Origin: Thermoanaerobacteraceae bacterium
GTDB taxonomy: Bacteria; Bacillota; Thermoanaerobacteria; Thermoanaerobacterales; UBA4877
DNA: 64,000 nt
Direction: 5' to 3'
Assembly: GCA_030016635.1 (NCBI GenBank)
Contig: JASEJQ010000002.1
Coordinates: 1-64,000 of the forward strand
Shown piece by piece: positions 30,004 to 39,801 of the stretch. A program made the translations under genes and the position numbers. Each line of letters starts with the position of its first letter. Position 1 is the stretch's first letter. The notes beneath the pieces were generated by a model that ran no database searches, was not told the DNA's origin, and saw nothing but the letters and a program-made list of their open reading frames with translations.

Positions 30004-30056
30004 ATATTTATCCACTCCATGGGATAAAAGGACGTTTTATCCCAGCAGATAAATGG
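30004..30056 (-). ncRNA. Structured leader upstream of the attenuator, class not recognised
   Basis: Nested hairpins: outer arms ATTTATC (30054-30048) and GATAAAT (30012-30006), and an inner perfect hairpin GGGATAAAA/TTTTATCCC (30043-30035, 30029-30021). The 3' arm abuts the terminator hairpin. It does not match the riboswitch consensus sequences I know (cobalamin, c-di-GMP, THF, preQ1, guanidine, fluoride). Confidence 0.5.
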
Positions 30057-30286
30057 CAAAAGCATATTTTCCATTATGACATATATTCGACAATCTCATA
30101 AAAATTCCTTCTTTATTTTTTCATTCGTAATAAAAAAAGAAAACATACCTAATATATTTTTACATCCTTGACCACATTTTTATTATCTCCGAAATCAAGA
30201 ACAATACACAGACTGTTATTATTTTTTACAATGGATTCTATATGATCTGTTTTAAATCTGTACCATTATTATGCTGCCCTTTGCCA
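30057..30286. other. A/T-rich intergenic region
   Basis: About 230 bases between the propionate leader and the histidine kinase gene. It must hold the propionate operon promoter. I see no convincing consensus boxes, gene or repeat. Confidence 0.5.
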
Positions 30287-31294
30287 TCAGCCTGTTATCC
30301 CCTCCTGTGCTACAGGTAAAAGTATGGTAAATATACTACCTTTGCCTATCCTGCTTGTCATGCGAATTTGTGAATCATATTTTTTGAGCATGGCAAGTGT
30401 TATGGCCAGGCCGTACCCGGTGCCATCCTTTTTTGTAGTAAAGTTAGATAAGAATATTTTATCTTTTATTTCATCTGGAATTCCACATCCATTATCTGCA
30501 ATCCTTATTCGTATCATCCCATTCCTCAGCCTATCTGTATAAATATATACTATTCCACTTTTATCCATAGCCTCTATAGCATTTTGAATGAGATTCAAAC
30601 AGACCTGTTCCAGAGCCTTAGTAGTAATTCTGGCTTGAGGCATATCCTCAAAATGGGTTTTTATAATATGTTTGCCTCTGAGCACAATGCTCATTTTTTT
30701 AATAAGGTCCTTGAGTACATCGTTTACAACTGTAGCATCCAAATCACTTTCGGATAACATATTCATGTGCATAAGACCAACAACTAAGTCATTAGCTCTT
30801 TCCACTTCATCAAGCATTAGATTAAAAAAATCGATATCCTCCGTATACCTGGACTTGAGAAGTTGAAGAAAGCCTTTGATTACTGTAAGAGAGTTCTTAA
30901 TCTCATGAGCAGCAGTACGCGCATGTGTACCTACAATGTTTAACTCCTCAAACTCCTGCATCTTTTCCAGAGACAGGTCAATGAAATCTGGACTTATAAA
31001 AATAAATAGATATACTCCTCCACTTGAGTTGTTAAGCGTTACACGAGTTATAATAAATTTTTTATCATTATATACCTTGTATTTGAAATAAAAATTATCT
31101 TTAAGCAAGTCAGCATCTGATAATAAAAGTTCTATAACCCTGTTCTTCGAATCCCTTTCAATAGGGCATAAGTCCAGCAGACCGTATGTATTATATGATA
31201 AATATACACATTTATTATCCGGATTATATATAACATACCCTATATTATTGTAAAATTGAGATACATACATAAGGTCCTCTATATTTTTGTCCAA
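30287..31294 (-). CDS. Cytoplasmic sensor histidine kinase, sporulation-kinase type
   Basis: A 335-residue soluble kinase. A PAS-like N-terminal domain (VIYNPDNKCVYLSYNTYGLLDL) is followed by the phospho-acceptor box TAAHEIKNSLTVIKGFLQL and an ATPase domain (VCLNLIQNAIEAMDKSG, IADNGCGIPDEI, KDGTGYGLAI). The H-box type is that of KinA-E and NtrB kinases, and no partner response regulator is adjacent. The start is TTG at 31294 with GGTGGTG upstream. A role in the phosphorelay is likely but inferred. Confidence 0.85.
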   Translation of the reverse strand: MDKNIEDLMYVSQFYNNIGYVIYNPDNKCVYLSYNTYGLLDLCPIERDSKNRVIELLLSDADLLKDNFYFKYKVYNDKKFIITRVTLNNSSGGVYLFIFISPDFIDLSLEKMQEFEELNIVGTHARTAAHEIKNSLTVIKGFLQLLKSRYTEDIDFFNLMLDEVERANDLVVGLMHMNMLSESDLDATVVNDVLKDLIKKMSIVLRGKHIIKTHFEDMPQARITTKALEQVCLNLIQNAIEAMDKSGIVYIYTDRLRNGMIRIRIADNGCGIPDEIKDKIFLSNFTTKKDGTGYGLAITLAMLKKYDSQIRMTSRIGKGSIFTILLPVAQEGITG

Positions 31295-31319
31295 AGCTAC
31301 ACCACCATTCTAATAGATG

Positions 31320-31718
31320 CTATAACAATTTAGACTCGCACTTCTCCAGAAATGGTTTCAATTCAACTATATAACGCTCATGGTACCCTTTTGCAATCAG
31401 CTCTCTTTCATCATAGGCTTCAACCTTAAATACAAGTCTTCGGCCATCAATCTGTTCCAGTATGGCATTTATCCTGACCTTCATGCCTATAGGTGTAGCC
31501 TTCAGGTGTTCAATATTCACCCTGGTGCCCACCGTAACGTACCCGACAGGAAGATGCATGTCCACGGCAGCCATAGCTGACTTTTCCATAAGAGCAACAA
31601 CATGGGGCGTAGCAAGGACCTTTACAGACCCGCTTCCGTAGTTGTCTGCTGTATCCTTGTCTGTAACCAAAGTTTCAATTGTACCTTCAAGACCGGTTTT
31701 TAGATTATTTATCTCCAT
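31320..31718 (-). CDS. Hotdog-fold thioesterase (fluoroacetyl-CoA thioesterase-like)
   Basis: A 132-residue hotdog protein. The conserved parts are GSGSVKVLATPHVVALMEKSAMAAVD with the putative catalytic Glu, and VGYVTVGTRVNIEHLKATPIG. The family hydrolyses small acyl-CoA esters; the true substrate here is unknown. AGGAGG precedes the start. Confidence 0.85.
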   Translation of the reverse strand: MEINNLKTGLEGTIETLVTDKDTADNYGSGSVKVLATPHVVALMEKSAMAAVDMHLPVGYVTVGTRVNIEHLKATPIGMKVRINAILEQIDGRRLVFKVEAYDERELIAKGYHERYIVELKPFLEKCESKLL

Positions 31719-31797
31719 TTTATACCTCCTCGCATACTTATATTATATAACAAAATTTATTAGCAGTATATACAAATATTGTAGAATCATATATTAA

Positions 31798-31823
31798 GAA
31801 AAAACAGGGTATAAAACCCTGTT
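31798..31823 (-). terminator. Terminator of ftsH
   Basis: Minus-strand hairpin AACAGGG/CCCTGTT followed by TTTTT, at the end of ftsH. Confidence 0.8.
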
Positions 31824-33621
31824 ATACGCTGGCGAATACCTGTTCAAACTCATCCTTGCTGAGCTTTTCCTTCTCTATCAAAGCTCTTGCTACGGAATGG
31901 AGCCTATTTATATTTTCCTTTAGAAGCATTTCTGCTTTTTTATAGCATTCCTCTATTATTCTTCTCATTTCCTTATCTATAGATGCTGCAACCTCTTCGC
32001 TGTAGTTGCGCTGCCTGCCAAAGTCCTTGCCTATAAATACCTCTTCCTTCTCTGAACCGTACACCATTGGACCTAAGTTTTCACTCATCCCATATTCGGT
32101 GACCATTTTCCTTACAAGGCTGGTAGCCCTCTCCAAGTCATTCTCTGCCCCTGTGGAAATATCATGGAGGACTATATTCTCGGCAACCCTGCCGCCCAGA
32201 AGGTGTATCACCTCGTCTACCATCTCGGACCTAGGCATGAAGTACTTATCCTCCTCAGGGAGTATCATGGTATATCCGCCTGCCCTACCCCTTGGTATAA
32301 TTGATACCTCATGCACGGGAGCTGTATTGGGAAGCAGTTTTGCAAGGACAGCATGACCGGCTTCATGATATGCCACCAGTCTCTTGTCTTTTTCACTCAT
32401 TACCCTGCTCTTCTTCTCCGGCCCGGCAATGACCCTGGTCATAGCCTCTTCCAGCTCATCCATGCCGATGACCTTCTTACCGCGCCTGGCCGCCAGCAGT
32501 GCACCTTCATTCATCATATTCTCCAGGTCAGCACCGGTAAATCCTGGTGTCATCCTGGCCAGTGTACCAAAGTCCACCTCAGGGGAGAGTGGTTTGCCTC
32601 TCGAATGTACCTTCAGTATCTGCTCTCTACCCTTTATATCAGGCAGTCCCACAACAATCTGCCTGTCAAAACGGCCTGGCCTCAAAAGTGCCGGATCGAG
32701 TATATCCGGCCTATTGGTAGCCGCTATAACAATAATCCCCTCATTGGTTGTAAAACCGTCCATCTCCACCAGTAACTGGTTTAATGTCTGTTCTCTCTCA
32801 TCATGGCCGCCGCCCAAGCCGGCACCCCTGTGTCTACCGACAGCATCTATTTCATCTATAAAGACTATGCATGGGGAATTCTTTTTAGCCTGGTCAAAGA
32901 GGTCTCTTACCCTCGCCGCACCAACACCTACAAACATCTCTACAAAATCCGAACCACTAATGCTGAAGAACGGCACTCCGGCTTCACCGGCAACAGCCTT
33001 AGCCAGTAATGTCTTACCGGTACCTGGAGGGCCTACAAGCAGGACACCCTTAGGTATTCTGGCACCAAGTTCCATAAATCGGCGCGGCTGTTTTAAAAAC
33101 TCTACAACCTCTTGCAGCTCAGTCTTTTCCTCATCTGCACCGGCCACATCATCAAAGGTAACCTTCTTCGACTGGTCGTTCTGCATCCTAGCCCTGCTCT
33201 TGCCGAAGGACATCACCCTGCTGCCGCCGCCTTGTGACTGCTGCATGATCAGGAACCAGAATACTATGAATATGACAATCATGAAAATAGTAGGCAGCAT
33301 CTGAAGCCACCAGGGTGGATTGGTATTTTTAGGTTCTACATATTTTATCTGACCGTTTATTATATACGGCTGTATAAACGCGTCAAAGCTCTCTTCATTT
33401 ATTATACTTGCCTGAAAGGCAGTACCATTTTTGAGCTCGCCGCTAACTACATTGCCAGCTATGGTAATGCTGCTGACATTGTTGCTGTTTATCTCCCTTA
33501 TGAGTCTCGCATAGTCAAAACTCTGCATCTCTGTTGTTTGCATACCATACATGGTAACTATGGCATATATGGCAATAATAATTAATATATAAAAGCTTGC
33601 ATTTCTCAATACCTTATTCAA
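31822..33621 (-). CDS. ftsH: ATP-dependent zinc metalloprotease FtsH
   Basis: About 599 residues. Two N-terminal membrane helices flank an external domain. Then come the AAA module with Walker A GPPGTGKT, Walker [12 protein letters not shown] and the second region of homology ([20 protein letters not shown]), and the zinc protease site HEAGH. It degrades membrane and regulatory proteins and is needed for sporulation. The start is a TTG at 33621 with AAAGGAGG seven bases upstream; the longer open frame lacks a site. It closes the conserved spoIIE-yabS-yabT-tilS-hpt-ftsH block. Confidence 0.97.
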   Translation of the reverse strand: MNKVLRNASFYILIIIAIYAIVTMYGMQTTEMQSFDYARLIREINSNNVSSITIAGNVVSGELKNGTAFQASIINEESFDAFIQPYIINGQIKYVEPKNTNPPWWLQMLPTIFMIVIFIVFWFLIMQQSQGGGSRVMSFGKSRARMQNDQSKKVTFDDVAGADEEKTELQEVVEFLKQPRRFMELGARIPKGVLLVGPPGTGKTLLAKAVAGEAGVPFFSISGSDFVEMFVGVGAARVRDLFDQAKKNSPCIVFIDEIDAVGRHRGAGLGGGHDEREQTLNQLLVEMDGFTTNEGIIVIAATNRPDILDPALLRPGRFDRQIVVGLPDIKGREQILKVHSRGKPLSPEVDFGTLARMTPGFTGADLENMMNEGALLAARRGKKVIGMDELEEAMTRVIAGPEKKSRVMSEKDKRLVAYHEAGHAVLAKLLPNTAPVHEVSIIPRGRAGGYTMILPEEDKYFMPRSEMVDEVIHLLGGRVAENIVLHDISTGAENDLERATSLVRKMVTEYGMSENLGPMVYGSEKEEVFIGKDFGRQRNYSEEVAASIDKEMRRIIEECYKKAEMLLKENINRLHSVARALIEKEKLSKDEFEQVFASV

Positions 33622-33663
33622 AACCAGGCCTCCTTTAACCACAAACTTATCGCACAATAATTA

Positions 33664-33692
33664 ATTTTAACATATCCAATGATAAAATACAA
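33664..33692 (-). promoter_or_regulatory. Sigma-A-type promoter of ftsH
   Basis: TTGTAT (33692-33687) and TAAAAT (33669-33664) are 17 bases apart on the minus strand, between hpt and ftsH. Confidence 0.6.
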
Positions 33693-33697
33693 TAAAG

Positions 33698-34237
33698 CTA
33701 AAATTTATAGATTTCAGGTTTCAGTATACCGATATAGGGTAAATTCCTGTATTTTTCAGCAAAGTCCAGGCCATAGCCAACCACAAAGAGGTCATCTATA
33801 ACAAAACCGGTATAATCTATAGGCACCTCTACCCTACGCTTTTTAGGCTTATCCAGCAGGCTGCATATCGCCAGACTGGCCGGATTCCTGTCGATAAGGA
33901 CTTTCCGCAAATAGCTCAAGGTAAGGCCGCTATCAACAACATCCTCAACAATCAATATATCTTTTCCCTCTATGCTGTAGTCAAGGTCCTTGATTATCCT
34001 GACTACACCTGATGACGTGGTAGACAGTCCGTAGCTCGAAACTGCCATAAAGTCGATGGAAAGCGGGATATCTATAGCTCTGGAAAGATCAGCAAGGAAC
34101 ATCATTGCACCCTTTAAGATACATAGCAGCATAAGGTTTTTATCCTTATAATCCTCTGTGATCTTTTGTCCCAGTTCTTTTACCTTTGCCTTTATTTCTT
34201 CTTCTGTTACAAGTATGGTTTCAATATCCCCATGCAT
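33698..34237 (-). CDS. hpt: Hypoxanthine phosphoribosyltransferase
   Basis: A 179-residue type I phosphoribosyltransferase. The PRPP-binding loop is ILIVEDVVDSGLTLSYL; LLCILKGAMMFLADL and FVVGYGLDFAEKYRNLPYIG are the purine and closing-loop motifs. It salvages hypoxanthine/guanine to IMP/GMP. It stands between tilS and ftsH as in Bacillus subtilis. Confidence 0.97.
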   Translation of the reverse strand: MHGDIETILVTEEEIKAKVKELGQKITEDYKDKNLMLLCILKGAMMFLADLSRAIDIPLSIDFMAVSSYGLSTTSSGVVRIIKDLDYSIEGKDILIVEDVVDSGLTLSYLRKVLIDRNPASLAICSLLDKPKKRRVEVPIDYTGFVIDDLFVVGYGLDFAEKYRNLPYIGILKPEIYKF

Positions 34238-34261
34238 TCAGTCTCACACCTTTCTTAAATA

Positions 34262-34345
34262 CGATTTGTAAGAGTATTTTGGACTTGCTTTAAGGTTGCA
34301 TTTGATGTTGCATGTTATGCTCCATTAGTTCTTGCACTGGAATAG
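34262..34345. repeat. Diverged partial copy of the 19-kb dispersed element
   Basis: The run CTTTAAGGTTGCATTTGATGTT (34290-34311) is identical to bases near 19389-19410, and similarity extends on both sides, including GTTCTT followed by ACAGTG or GCACTG. It covers the hpt-tilS gap and the last few tilS codons. Confidence 0.65.
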
Positions 34346-35709
34346 AATACTATCCGGAGAACATTTTTTGTATACCTATCCACCTTATACCTTTCACTGA
34401 GTCTTACACCTACCACCCATACCACCTCATCTCCATCAACGATAATTGGTATAGAGTCTCTCTTTTCCCTGGGTATTTTCTCATCGATGAACAACTCTTT
34501 TAATTTTTTTGTCCCACTCATACCCAGAGGGGCTATTCTATCGCCTGGTCTTCTGTTGCGTACAGCCAGGCCATTTTTAACCTTATCGAAGTCAATATAA
34601 GCGGTGAGACGGTTATGTTCAAACTCAATCTCGTCCCTTACCAGAAGCTCAGTCATGACTGTTGCACCAACCTCCGGGATTAACACCTCATGTCCTGGCT
34701 CTATCTCGTAATAAAAAATTCCTACTTTTTCTGCTTCATTATTTCTAAATATTATTCTACCATAGCTTACCTCAACAACCAAGCCATCCGGAAGGTTTAT
34801 TCGACTGCCTGTCTGACCTTTAGAGGCTAACTCTACCACATCTTCAATGTTTTTAAGCTCTATATTTAGATAATCACCTTTTGCCAGTTTAACAGCATGT
34901 CGGATGACCCTATTCCTCACCGAAGGCTGCATTCTCAATAAACTCTGCATTTCCACTGATACCCTGCCATCTTCAGAAGAGATGCAATCGCCTGAAAGCT
35001 TAAGAACTATATCCTCAAAAAAGTCCTCATCCTCACGGAGAAGGGCTGCTGTCCTTGCTATGGAATCCACAACCCCGGGGTTCAATTCCTCCATATACGG
35101 CAAGATCTTGAGCCTCACCCTGTTCCTATCATATATCTCCTCATAGTTTGTAGCATCTATTCTTGGCTCTATATTGTTGGCTTTAAGATATTCTTCAATT
35201 TCCCTCCTGCTCACTTCAATAAGCGGCCTTATAATCCTGCCGTTTACCGGCCTTATCCCTACAAGCCCGGTAGGACCACTCCCCCTTATGAGGTGTAAAA
35301 GAAATGTCTCGGCGAGGTCGTTTTTGTTATGAGCCACAGCGATCCTGCGTGCTCCCTCTTTAAGAGCTATCTCGTTAAAAAACTCATATCTTATATTCCT
35401 TCCCACCAGTTCCGAAGAAAGACCAGTATTTTTTACAATCTCGGGCACATTAACCACCAGGATGAAAAACGGCAGACCAAGGATGCTGGCAGTTTTTTCC
35501 ACAAACCTTGCATCCTCATCTGCCTCATTACCCCTTATACCGTGATTTACATGGGCAACATAAAGATTTAAGTCAAACGTTTCCCTGAGATTATAAAGGA
35601 CATATAACAGACACAGGGAATCCGGGCCTCCAGATACACCCACCACTACACCGTCGCCCTTATTCAGCATGTTATATTTTTTAACTGTAGCAATAACCTT
35701 ATCATCCAT
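34315..35709 (-). CDS. tilS: tRNA(Ile)-lysidine synthase
   Basis: About 464 residues. The N-terminal PP-loop ATPase has VGVSGGPDSLCLLYVL, then VNHGIRGNEADEDARF and VAHNKNDLAETFLLHLIRGSG. The C-terminal TilS domain has RRPGDRIAPLGMSGTKKLKELFIDEKIP. It converts the CAU anticodon of a minor tRNA-Ile to lysidine so that it reads AUA. The start at 35709 follows GAGGGTT. The last eight residues (SSARTNGA) are encoded within a dispersed repeat, so the native end may have been replaced. Confidence 0.95.
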   Translation of the reverse strand: MDDKVIATVKKYNMLNKGDGVVVGVSGGPDSLCLLYVLYNLRETFDLNLYVAHVNHGIRGNEADEDARFVEKTASILGLPFFILVVNVPEIVKNTGLSSELVGRNIRYEFFNEIALKEGARRIAVAHNKNDLAETFLLHLIRGSGPTGLVGIRPVNGRIIRPLIEVSRREIEEYLKANNIEPRIDATNYEEIYDRNRVRLKILPYMEELNPGVVDSIARTAALLREDEDFFEDIVLKLSGDCISSEDGRVSVEMQSLLRMQPSVRNRVIRHAVKLAKGDYLNIELKNIEDVVELASKGQTGSRINLPDGLVVEVSYGRIIFRNNEAEKVGIFYYEIEPGHEVLIPEVGATVMTELLVRDEIEFEHNRLTAYIDFDKVKNGLAVRNRRPGDRIAPLGMSGTKKLKELFIDEKIPREKRDSIPIIVDGDEVVWVVGVRLSERYKVDRYTKNVLRIVFYSSARTNGA

Positions 35710-35719
35710 AAAACAACCC

Positions 35720-36586
35720 TCATAATCCATATATAATAACACTTATGAGGAAAATTATACTCATGATTAGAGAAACATTAATGCAGAAATCAATTTTACC
35801 TGCATATGGAATATATTGAAACCTGTGAATACTTATGAGTCCGTCTCGAATATCAGAAAGGTCGGCCTGGCCTTTAAAAGCCCTCTCCATTAGGCCATAA
35901 AGCCCTTGAGACGTACATCCTGAAAGCCTCTTTAAAAGAATCTCTACATCCTGTTTATATAATATATCAGAATCAATGGAAGTAAGAAGATTTGCTGTAA
36001 ACATCATAATTTCAAATGCAGCATATCCCTCATCGGCCCTTCTCAAACCGCAGTTCCAGAATGCCCTATCATATACCGGCGTATATTCCCTTACCATACC
36101 GCCAATCTTTACAAGGCTTCCCAGGTCTATAAGCCGCAGAGCGCTATTCTTAAGGTCCAGCATGAGGTTTTCAGGCTTCAGGTCGGTATAGATATACCCC
36201 ATTTTAAAAAACTCTATGAATATCTCTGTTACAAGCAGTACAATACTTATTGCCGTATTTAAGTCCACCGGCCTGGCCTTTATTACTTCAGATAGATTCT
36301 TTCCCTCTATATATTCTAATATTATATAGTGTTTACTCTTATTATTCAATACAAAATCATCGATTTCATACACTTCAGGTAAAAAAAATTTGCCTTTGCT
36401 CTTTATAAACCTGTATTCCCAGGTGAGACTTATCATATCGTCGCTGACCTTTAAACAGTATAGCCTATCATCCTTTGAGACAAGATAGGCAGCACCCACA
36501 CCGCCTTGACCCAACTGCCTTATCACGGTATATGTGCTGCCGCTCCATAACCCTTTTACTCTTTGACCTGGCAAAATAACTTCCAT
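35720..36586 (-). CDS. yabT: Serine/threonine protein kinase, YabT type
   Basis: A 288-residue minimal Hanks-type kinase with a C-terminal membrane helix (about residues 266-287). The glycine loop is GQGGVGAAY, the lysine is in CLKVS, the catalytic loop is YTDLKPENLML (HRD replaced by YTD, with Asp kept), and the metal motif is LIDLGS. Its place between yabS and tilS matches B. subtilis yabT, a sporulation kinase active during spore development. Ribosome binding is weak (GGTGTAG), suggesting coupling to yabS. Confidence 0.88.
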   Translation of the reverse strand: MEVILPGQRVKGLWSGSTYTVIRQLGQGGVGAAYLVSKDDRLYCLKVSDDMISLTWEYRFIKSKGKFFLPEVYEIDDFVLNNKSKHYIILEYIEGKNLSEVIKARPVDLNTAISIVLLVTEIFIEFFKMGYIYTDLKPENLMLDLKNSALRLIDLGSLVKIGGMVREYTPVYDRAFWNCGLRRADEGYAAFEIMMFTANLLTSIDSDILYKQDVEILLKRLSGCTSQGLYGLMERAFKGQADLSDIRDGLISIHRFQYIPYAGKIDFCINVSLIMSIIFLISVIIYGL

Positions 36587-36592
36587 AGTTAT

Positions 36593-37294
36593 CTACACCA
36601 TATATTCATAGGCCAGCGGCTTTTCCTCCAGAAGCCTTGCTGCAAACTCAATCGCCGCAGCAGTCGGTGTGCCTCCGCCCGGTGCAATCTTTACTATAAG
36701 TCTCTCCAGCTCATCAATGTCGCTGGTAAAGTCCCTTAAAAGATATGGCTCGTTTCTTTCTGACGGATAGCATACCAAAGCTATGTTGCTGTCCCCTTTC
36801 CTCCCCTTTAATGACTTTAAAAGTTCTATAACGCCTCGCTTAGCCTCGTTCATCTTATTGGCCATGCTTCCGCTGGCGTCGATTACCACGACAACCCTCA
36901 GGTTCACCTCGTCCGTGAGCTTCTCTATAAAATCCACAACCTGAAAGCGCAGTTCAGGGTGTATACCATCCAGTCCCTTTCTCAATACCTCTCTTAGTTC
37001 TTTGTCTACCACCTCGGTCAGGGTGTTCGCCACGGATCCCATGGTAGCAGATGTAAGGGTTTTCCCGAGTTCATTCATTTTCACTATATCGGATACACCT
37101 CCACCTGACCTGGCTATCCCTTCTATCTCGTTCACTGCCTTATCCTTATACCCATTGCCGTCTAAAATTCCGATGGCATTGACTATGATGCCGTCCTTGT
37201 GCACCCTGCCTGCTGCAGTGCATGGGTCAAGCCCTATGTTGGAGCACCCATCGGTTACTACATTTATTAACCTCATTGTAATATCTGCAGACAT
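36593..37294 (-). CDS. yabS: von Willebrand factor A domain protein, YabS type
   Basis: A 233-residue protein with a VWA domain from about residue 130. The metal site is VVVIDASGSMANKM (DxSxS), with GGGTPTAAAIEFAARLL as the later Thr/Asp region. The N-terminal part has CTAAGRVHKDGIIVNAIGIL. It is found directly after spoIIE in many spore formers; its role is not established. AAGGAGGAG precedes the start. Confidence 0.88.
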   Translation of the reverse strand: MSADITMRLINVVTDGCSNIGLDPCTAAGRVHKDGIIVNAIGILDGNGYKDKAVNEIEGIARSGGGVSDIVKMNELGKTLTSATMGSVANTLTEVVDKELREVLRKGLDGIHPELRFQVVDFIEKLTDEVNLRVVVVIDASGSMANKMNEAKRGVIELLKSLKGRKGDSNIALVCYPSERNEPYLLRDFTSDIDELERLIVKIAPGGGTPTAAAIEFAARLLEEKPLAYEYMV

Positions 37295-37355
37295 AAAAAC
37301 TCCTCCTTATCTGGATTTTATATAAATTATTGCCAGAATAAGGAGGTTATATTCA

Positions 37356-39686
37356 TTAATCCCATATTTTGGAAACAACTATGGTCATATCATCCTTCTG
37401 CCTGCCTTTTTTTAATACCTCTTTCATCATTTTTTCTGCCATCTCCTGGGGATTATTGGTATCTATAGACCTTATGATGTCCTGTATCACGGTATCCCTA
37501 TTTTCGCTCTCTATGCTGTCAACCACACCATCCGTTATCATTATTAACATGTCGCCATCCCCAGCACTTTTTCTTACTGACAGTACAGAGATGTCTTCTA
37601 AGGCACCTGCAGGGAGGTTTTCCTTTTTCACAATATCTACAGAATTTTTCCTTTTTATATAGCTTGACGGTGCAACCATTTTAAACGCCTCTATCGTACC
37701 TGTATACCTGTCAATTATTGATATATCCATGGTTGTAAACATGTCATCCTGCAATTTTAGGTTAAGTATAGAGTTTATGGACCTTATCGTAATATCCTCG
37801 GTAAAACCAGAATTCATAAATTTTTCTAAGAGCCCCACTGCAGTACTGCTTATGATGCCTGCCTCTTTTCCTGTGCCCATACCATCGCTTATAGCCACCA
37901 GATACCTGCCTCCCGAAAGTTCCGAAAAGATAAAGTTATCTCCACTGCCACTGTGTTCCATAGCTATATGGGAAACACCTGTGGTCACATTATATATTTC
38001 TTTTTCCACCAGTGTAATCATGCAGGAGTTTTCCCTGCCATCCAGTCTGCATACGTCTTCTTTTCTCCTGTACTCTTTTTCCATGACCTTTGATACTATG
38101 GGTTCTATTTTTTTAGAACATTCCGCTTTGCCAAAACAGGCCTCTCTTTTTATAAAAATCTCATGTTTCCCTTCTTCGGTTTCCAGCACTATAACCTCAT
38201 CGGGAGTTATGCTGTTTTTATCCAGTTCAACAAATATCTGTTCCTCTATGTCTTCGCAGAAATGGTCTTTCGATTTTATTGTCTCAGCAAGGTCGCTTAC
38301 TATTCTGCTCAGACCCTTCAGCTGGTCTGATACAATCCTCTGGCTCTCGTCAAGGCGCTTTTGCCACATGGAGTTTAGCATATAAAAATCATAAAGGTTA
38401 TTAATTTCCTTTATCATAGTATTCAAGTTTATGCACCTATTCCTGGGTACATTGTCTTGAGTGACCTCCCCCTTTAGCTCCAGCAGGGTTATCATATCAA
38501 ATATGAACTGGTAAGTATAATAAAAATCCTTTCCCCAGCACTGGTCGCGTTTGATGCAGTTGCTGCATACCTCTTCAGCAGTCCTTTCAATAACTTTTGA
38601 AACGTCATGCCTTACCATTATTGAATTTTTAGCCCCATCAAACACTGTTGCCAGTTCACTCATAACCCCTGACATATCCTTAAGTCTGGTAAAAATTATC
38701 TCTTTTGTATTATACATAAATTTCCTGCTGGATTTAAATCTCTCCAGATTTCTGCTGATATAAAAGCTTAATGCCTTTATAATGCTGGAGGGTATCAAAA
38801 AGCATATAAGGCTGGAAAGCAACAGTTCCTTAATATATGCAGACATAGTGTACCCTGCTAATCTATCCAGTACAAAATAGGAAATAAATGACCCGCTGAC
38901 AGATCCTATCATCCCAAGACTGCTGAAGGCCCCTGCCAGAAGTCCGGTAAGGGAAAACATCAGACCCGTTGATGAGGTAACAGAACCGGTAAACTGGGTA
39001 ACCACAGCCAGAAGTACACCCATCGCTGCACCAGCCCCCAGGCCGCCAGCATAGGCCGCTATGATAAGCCCTGATATTGCAGCAATCATCCAGAGAGAAA
39101 GTCCATATATCTCTATATCCTTAAGGCTGGCTATCACCAGGCCGTAAGTTATTCCAATGGATATAATCTCCTCTTTACCAAGGTAACGGCGTGATGTAGA
39201 ACCCTTCATAACATCCAGGGTATAGTCAAAAACAAAGACCATGGAAAAAACTATGACTGACTCCAAGACAACAAGTATAAGGTCATAAAGTATGCGTCCG
39301 GTTAAAAGATAAAATGCCATACCCACAATGAGGATCACGCCCGCTGTTAAAAAGGCTCGTCCGCTCGTTTTTGTCATGGACTTTAATGAATAAAATGCAC
39401 CTGACAGCATAGCATATGTAACCAGATACCTCATGGTATTTGGATAGCTGCCTGCACTTAAAAGGCCCAGGATACAGAATAAAGAAAGTATGACATTCCT
39501 CCTGTTCTTTCCTGCCACACTGCCTATATAGGCCAGGCCAAATGGAAAACTGCCATAAAATACACCTGCTCTACCCACGAAAAACCCCATGACGACAAAC
39601 AGTACAAATCCATCAAAGAAGTCTTTCAATTTAAATGCACTCTTTACGGGGCCTGTAGTTTGTCTTTCAACATTACCAGCGTACAT
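37356..39686 (-). CDS. spoIIE: Stage II sporulation protein E, PP2C-type phosphatase
   Basis: A 776-residue membrane phosphatase. The N-terminal third has about ten membrane helices (residues 25-310). A central region with paired cysteines (CSNCIKRDQCWG) and a long helical stretch mediates oligomerisation with FtsZ. The C-terminal PP2C domain has SGDNFIFSELSGGRYLVAISDGMGTGKEA and MLIMITDGVVD. It dephosphorylates SpoIIAA to activate sigma-F in the forespore and helps build the asymmetric septum. The promoter spacing fits Spo0A control. Confidence 0.96.
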   Translation of the reverse strand: MYAGNVERQTTGPVKSAFKLKDFFDGFVLFVVMGFFVGRAGVFYGSFPFGLAYIGSVAGKNRRNVILSLFCILGLLSAGSYPNTMRYLVTYAMLSGAFYSLKSMTKTSGRAFLTAGVILIVGMAFYLLTGRILYDLILVVLESVIVFSMVFVFDYTLDVMKGSTSRRYLGKEEIISIGITYGLVIASLKDIEIYGLSLWMIAAISGLIIAAYAGGLGAGAAMGVLLAVVTQFTGSVTSSTGLMFSLTGLLAGAFSSLGMIGSVSGSFISYFVLDRLAGYTMSAYIKELLLSSLICFLIPSSIIKALSFYISRNLERFKSSRKFMYNTKEIIFTRLKDMSGVMSELATVFDGAKNSIMVRHDVSKVIERTAEEVCSNCIKRDQCWGKDFYYTYQFIFDMITLLELKGEVTQDNVPRNRCINLNTMIKEINNLYDFYMLNSMWQKRLDESQRIVSDQLKGLSRIVSDLAETIKSKDHFCEDIEEQIFVELDKNSITPDEVIVLETEEGKHEIFIKREACFGKAECSKKIEPIVSKVMEKEYRRKEDVCRLDGRENSCMITLVEKEIYNVTTGVSHIAMEHSGSGDNFIFSELSGGRYLVAISDGMGTGKEAGIISSTAVGLLEKFMNSGFTEDITIRSINSILNLKLQDDMFTTMDISIIDRYTGTIEAFKMVAPSSYIKRKNSVDIVKKENLPAGALEDISVLSVRKSAGDGDMLIMITDGVVDSIESENRDTVIQDIIRSIDTNNPQEMAEKMMKEVLKKGRQKDDMTIVVSKIWD

Positions 39687-39706
39687 ATCAATCCCTCCAC
39701 AGGAAA

Positions 39707-39739
39707 ATTATACCAGTATATGGAGGGATAATTTGTAAA
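39707..39739 (-). promoter_or_regulatory. spoIIE promoter with long (21-base) spacer
   Basis: TTTACA (39739-39734) and TATAAT (39712-39707) are 21 bases apart on the minus strand, 20 bases before the spoIIE start. In B. subtilis the Spo0A-dependent spoIIE and spoIIG promoters also have 21-22 base spacers. I do not see a clear 0A box. Confidence 0.55.
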
Positions 39740-39771
39740 TATTTGGTATTCATAACCATATAATTTATGAC

Positions 39772-39801
39772 AAAAAAAGACACACCATTTTGGTGTGTCT
39801 A
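39772..39801 (-). terminator. Terminator of the B12/opine dehydrogenase operon
   Basis: Minus-strand hairpin AGACACACC-AAAAT-GGTGTGTCT followed by seven T residues. Confidence 0.9.
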
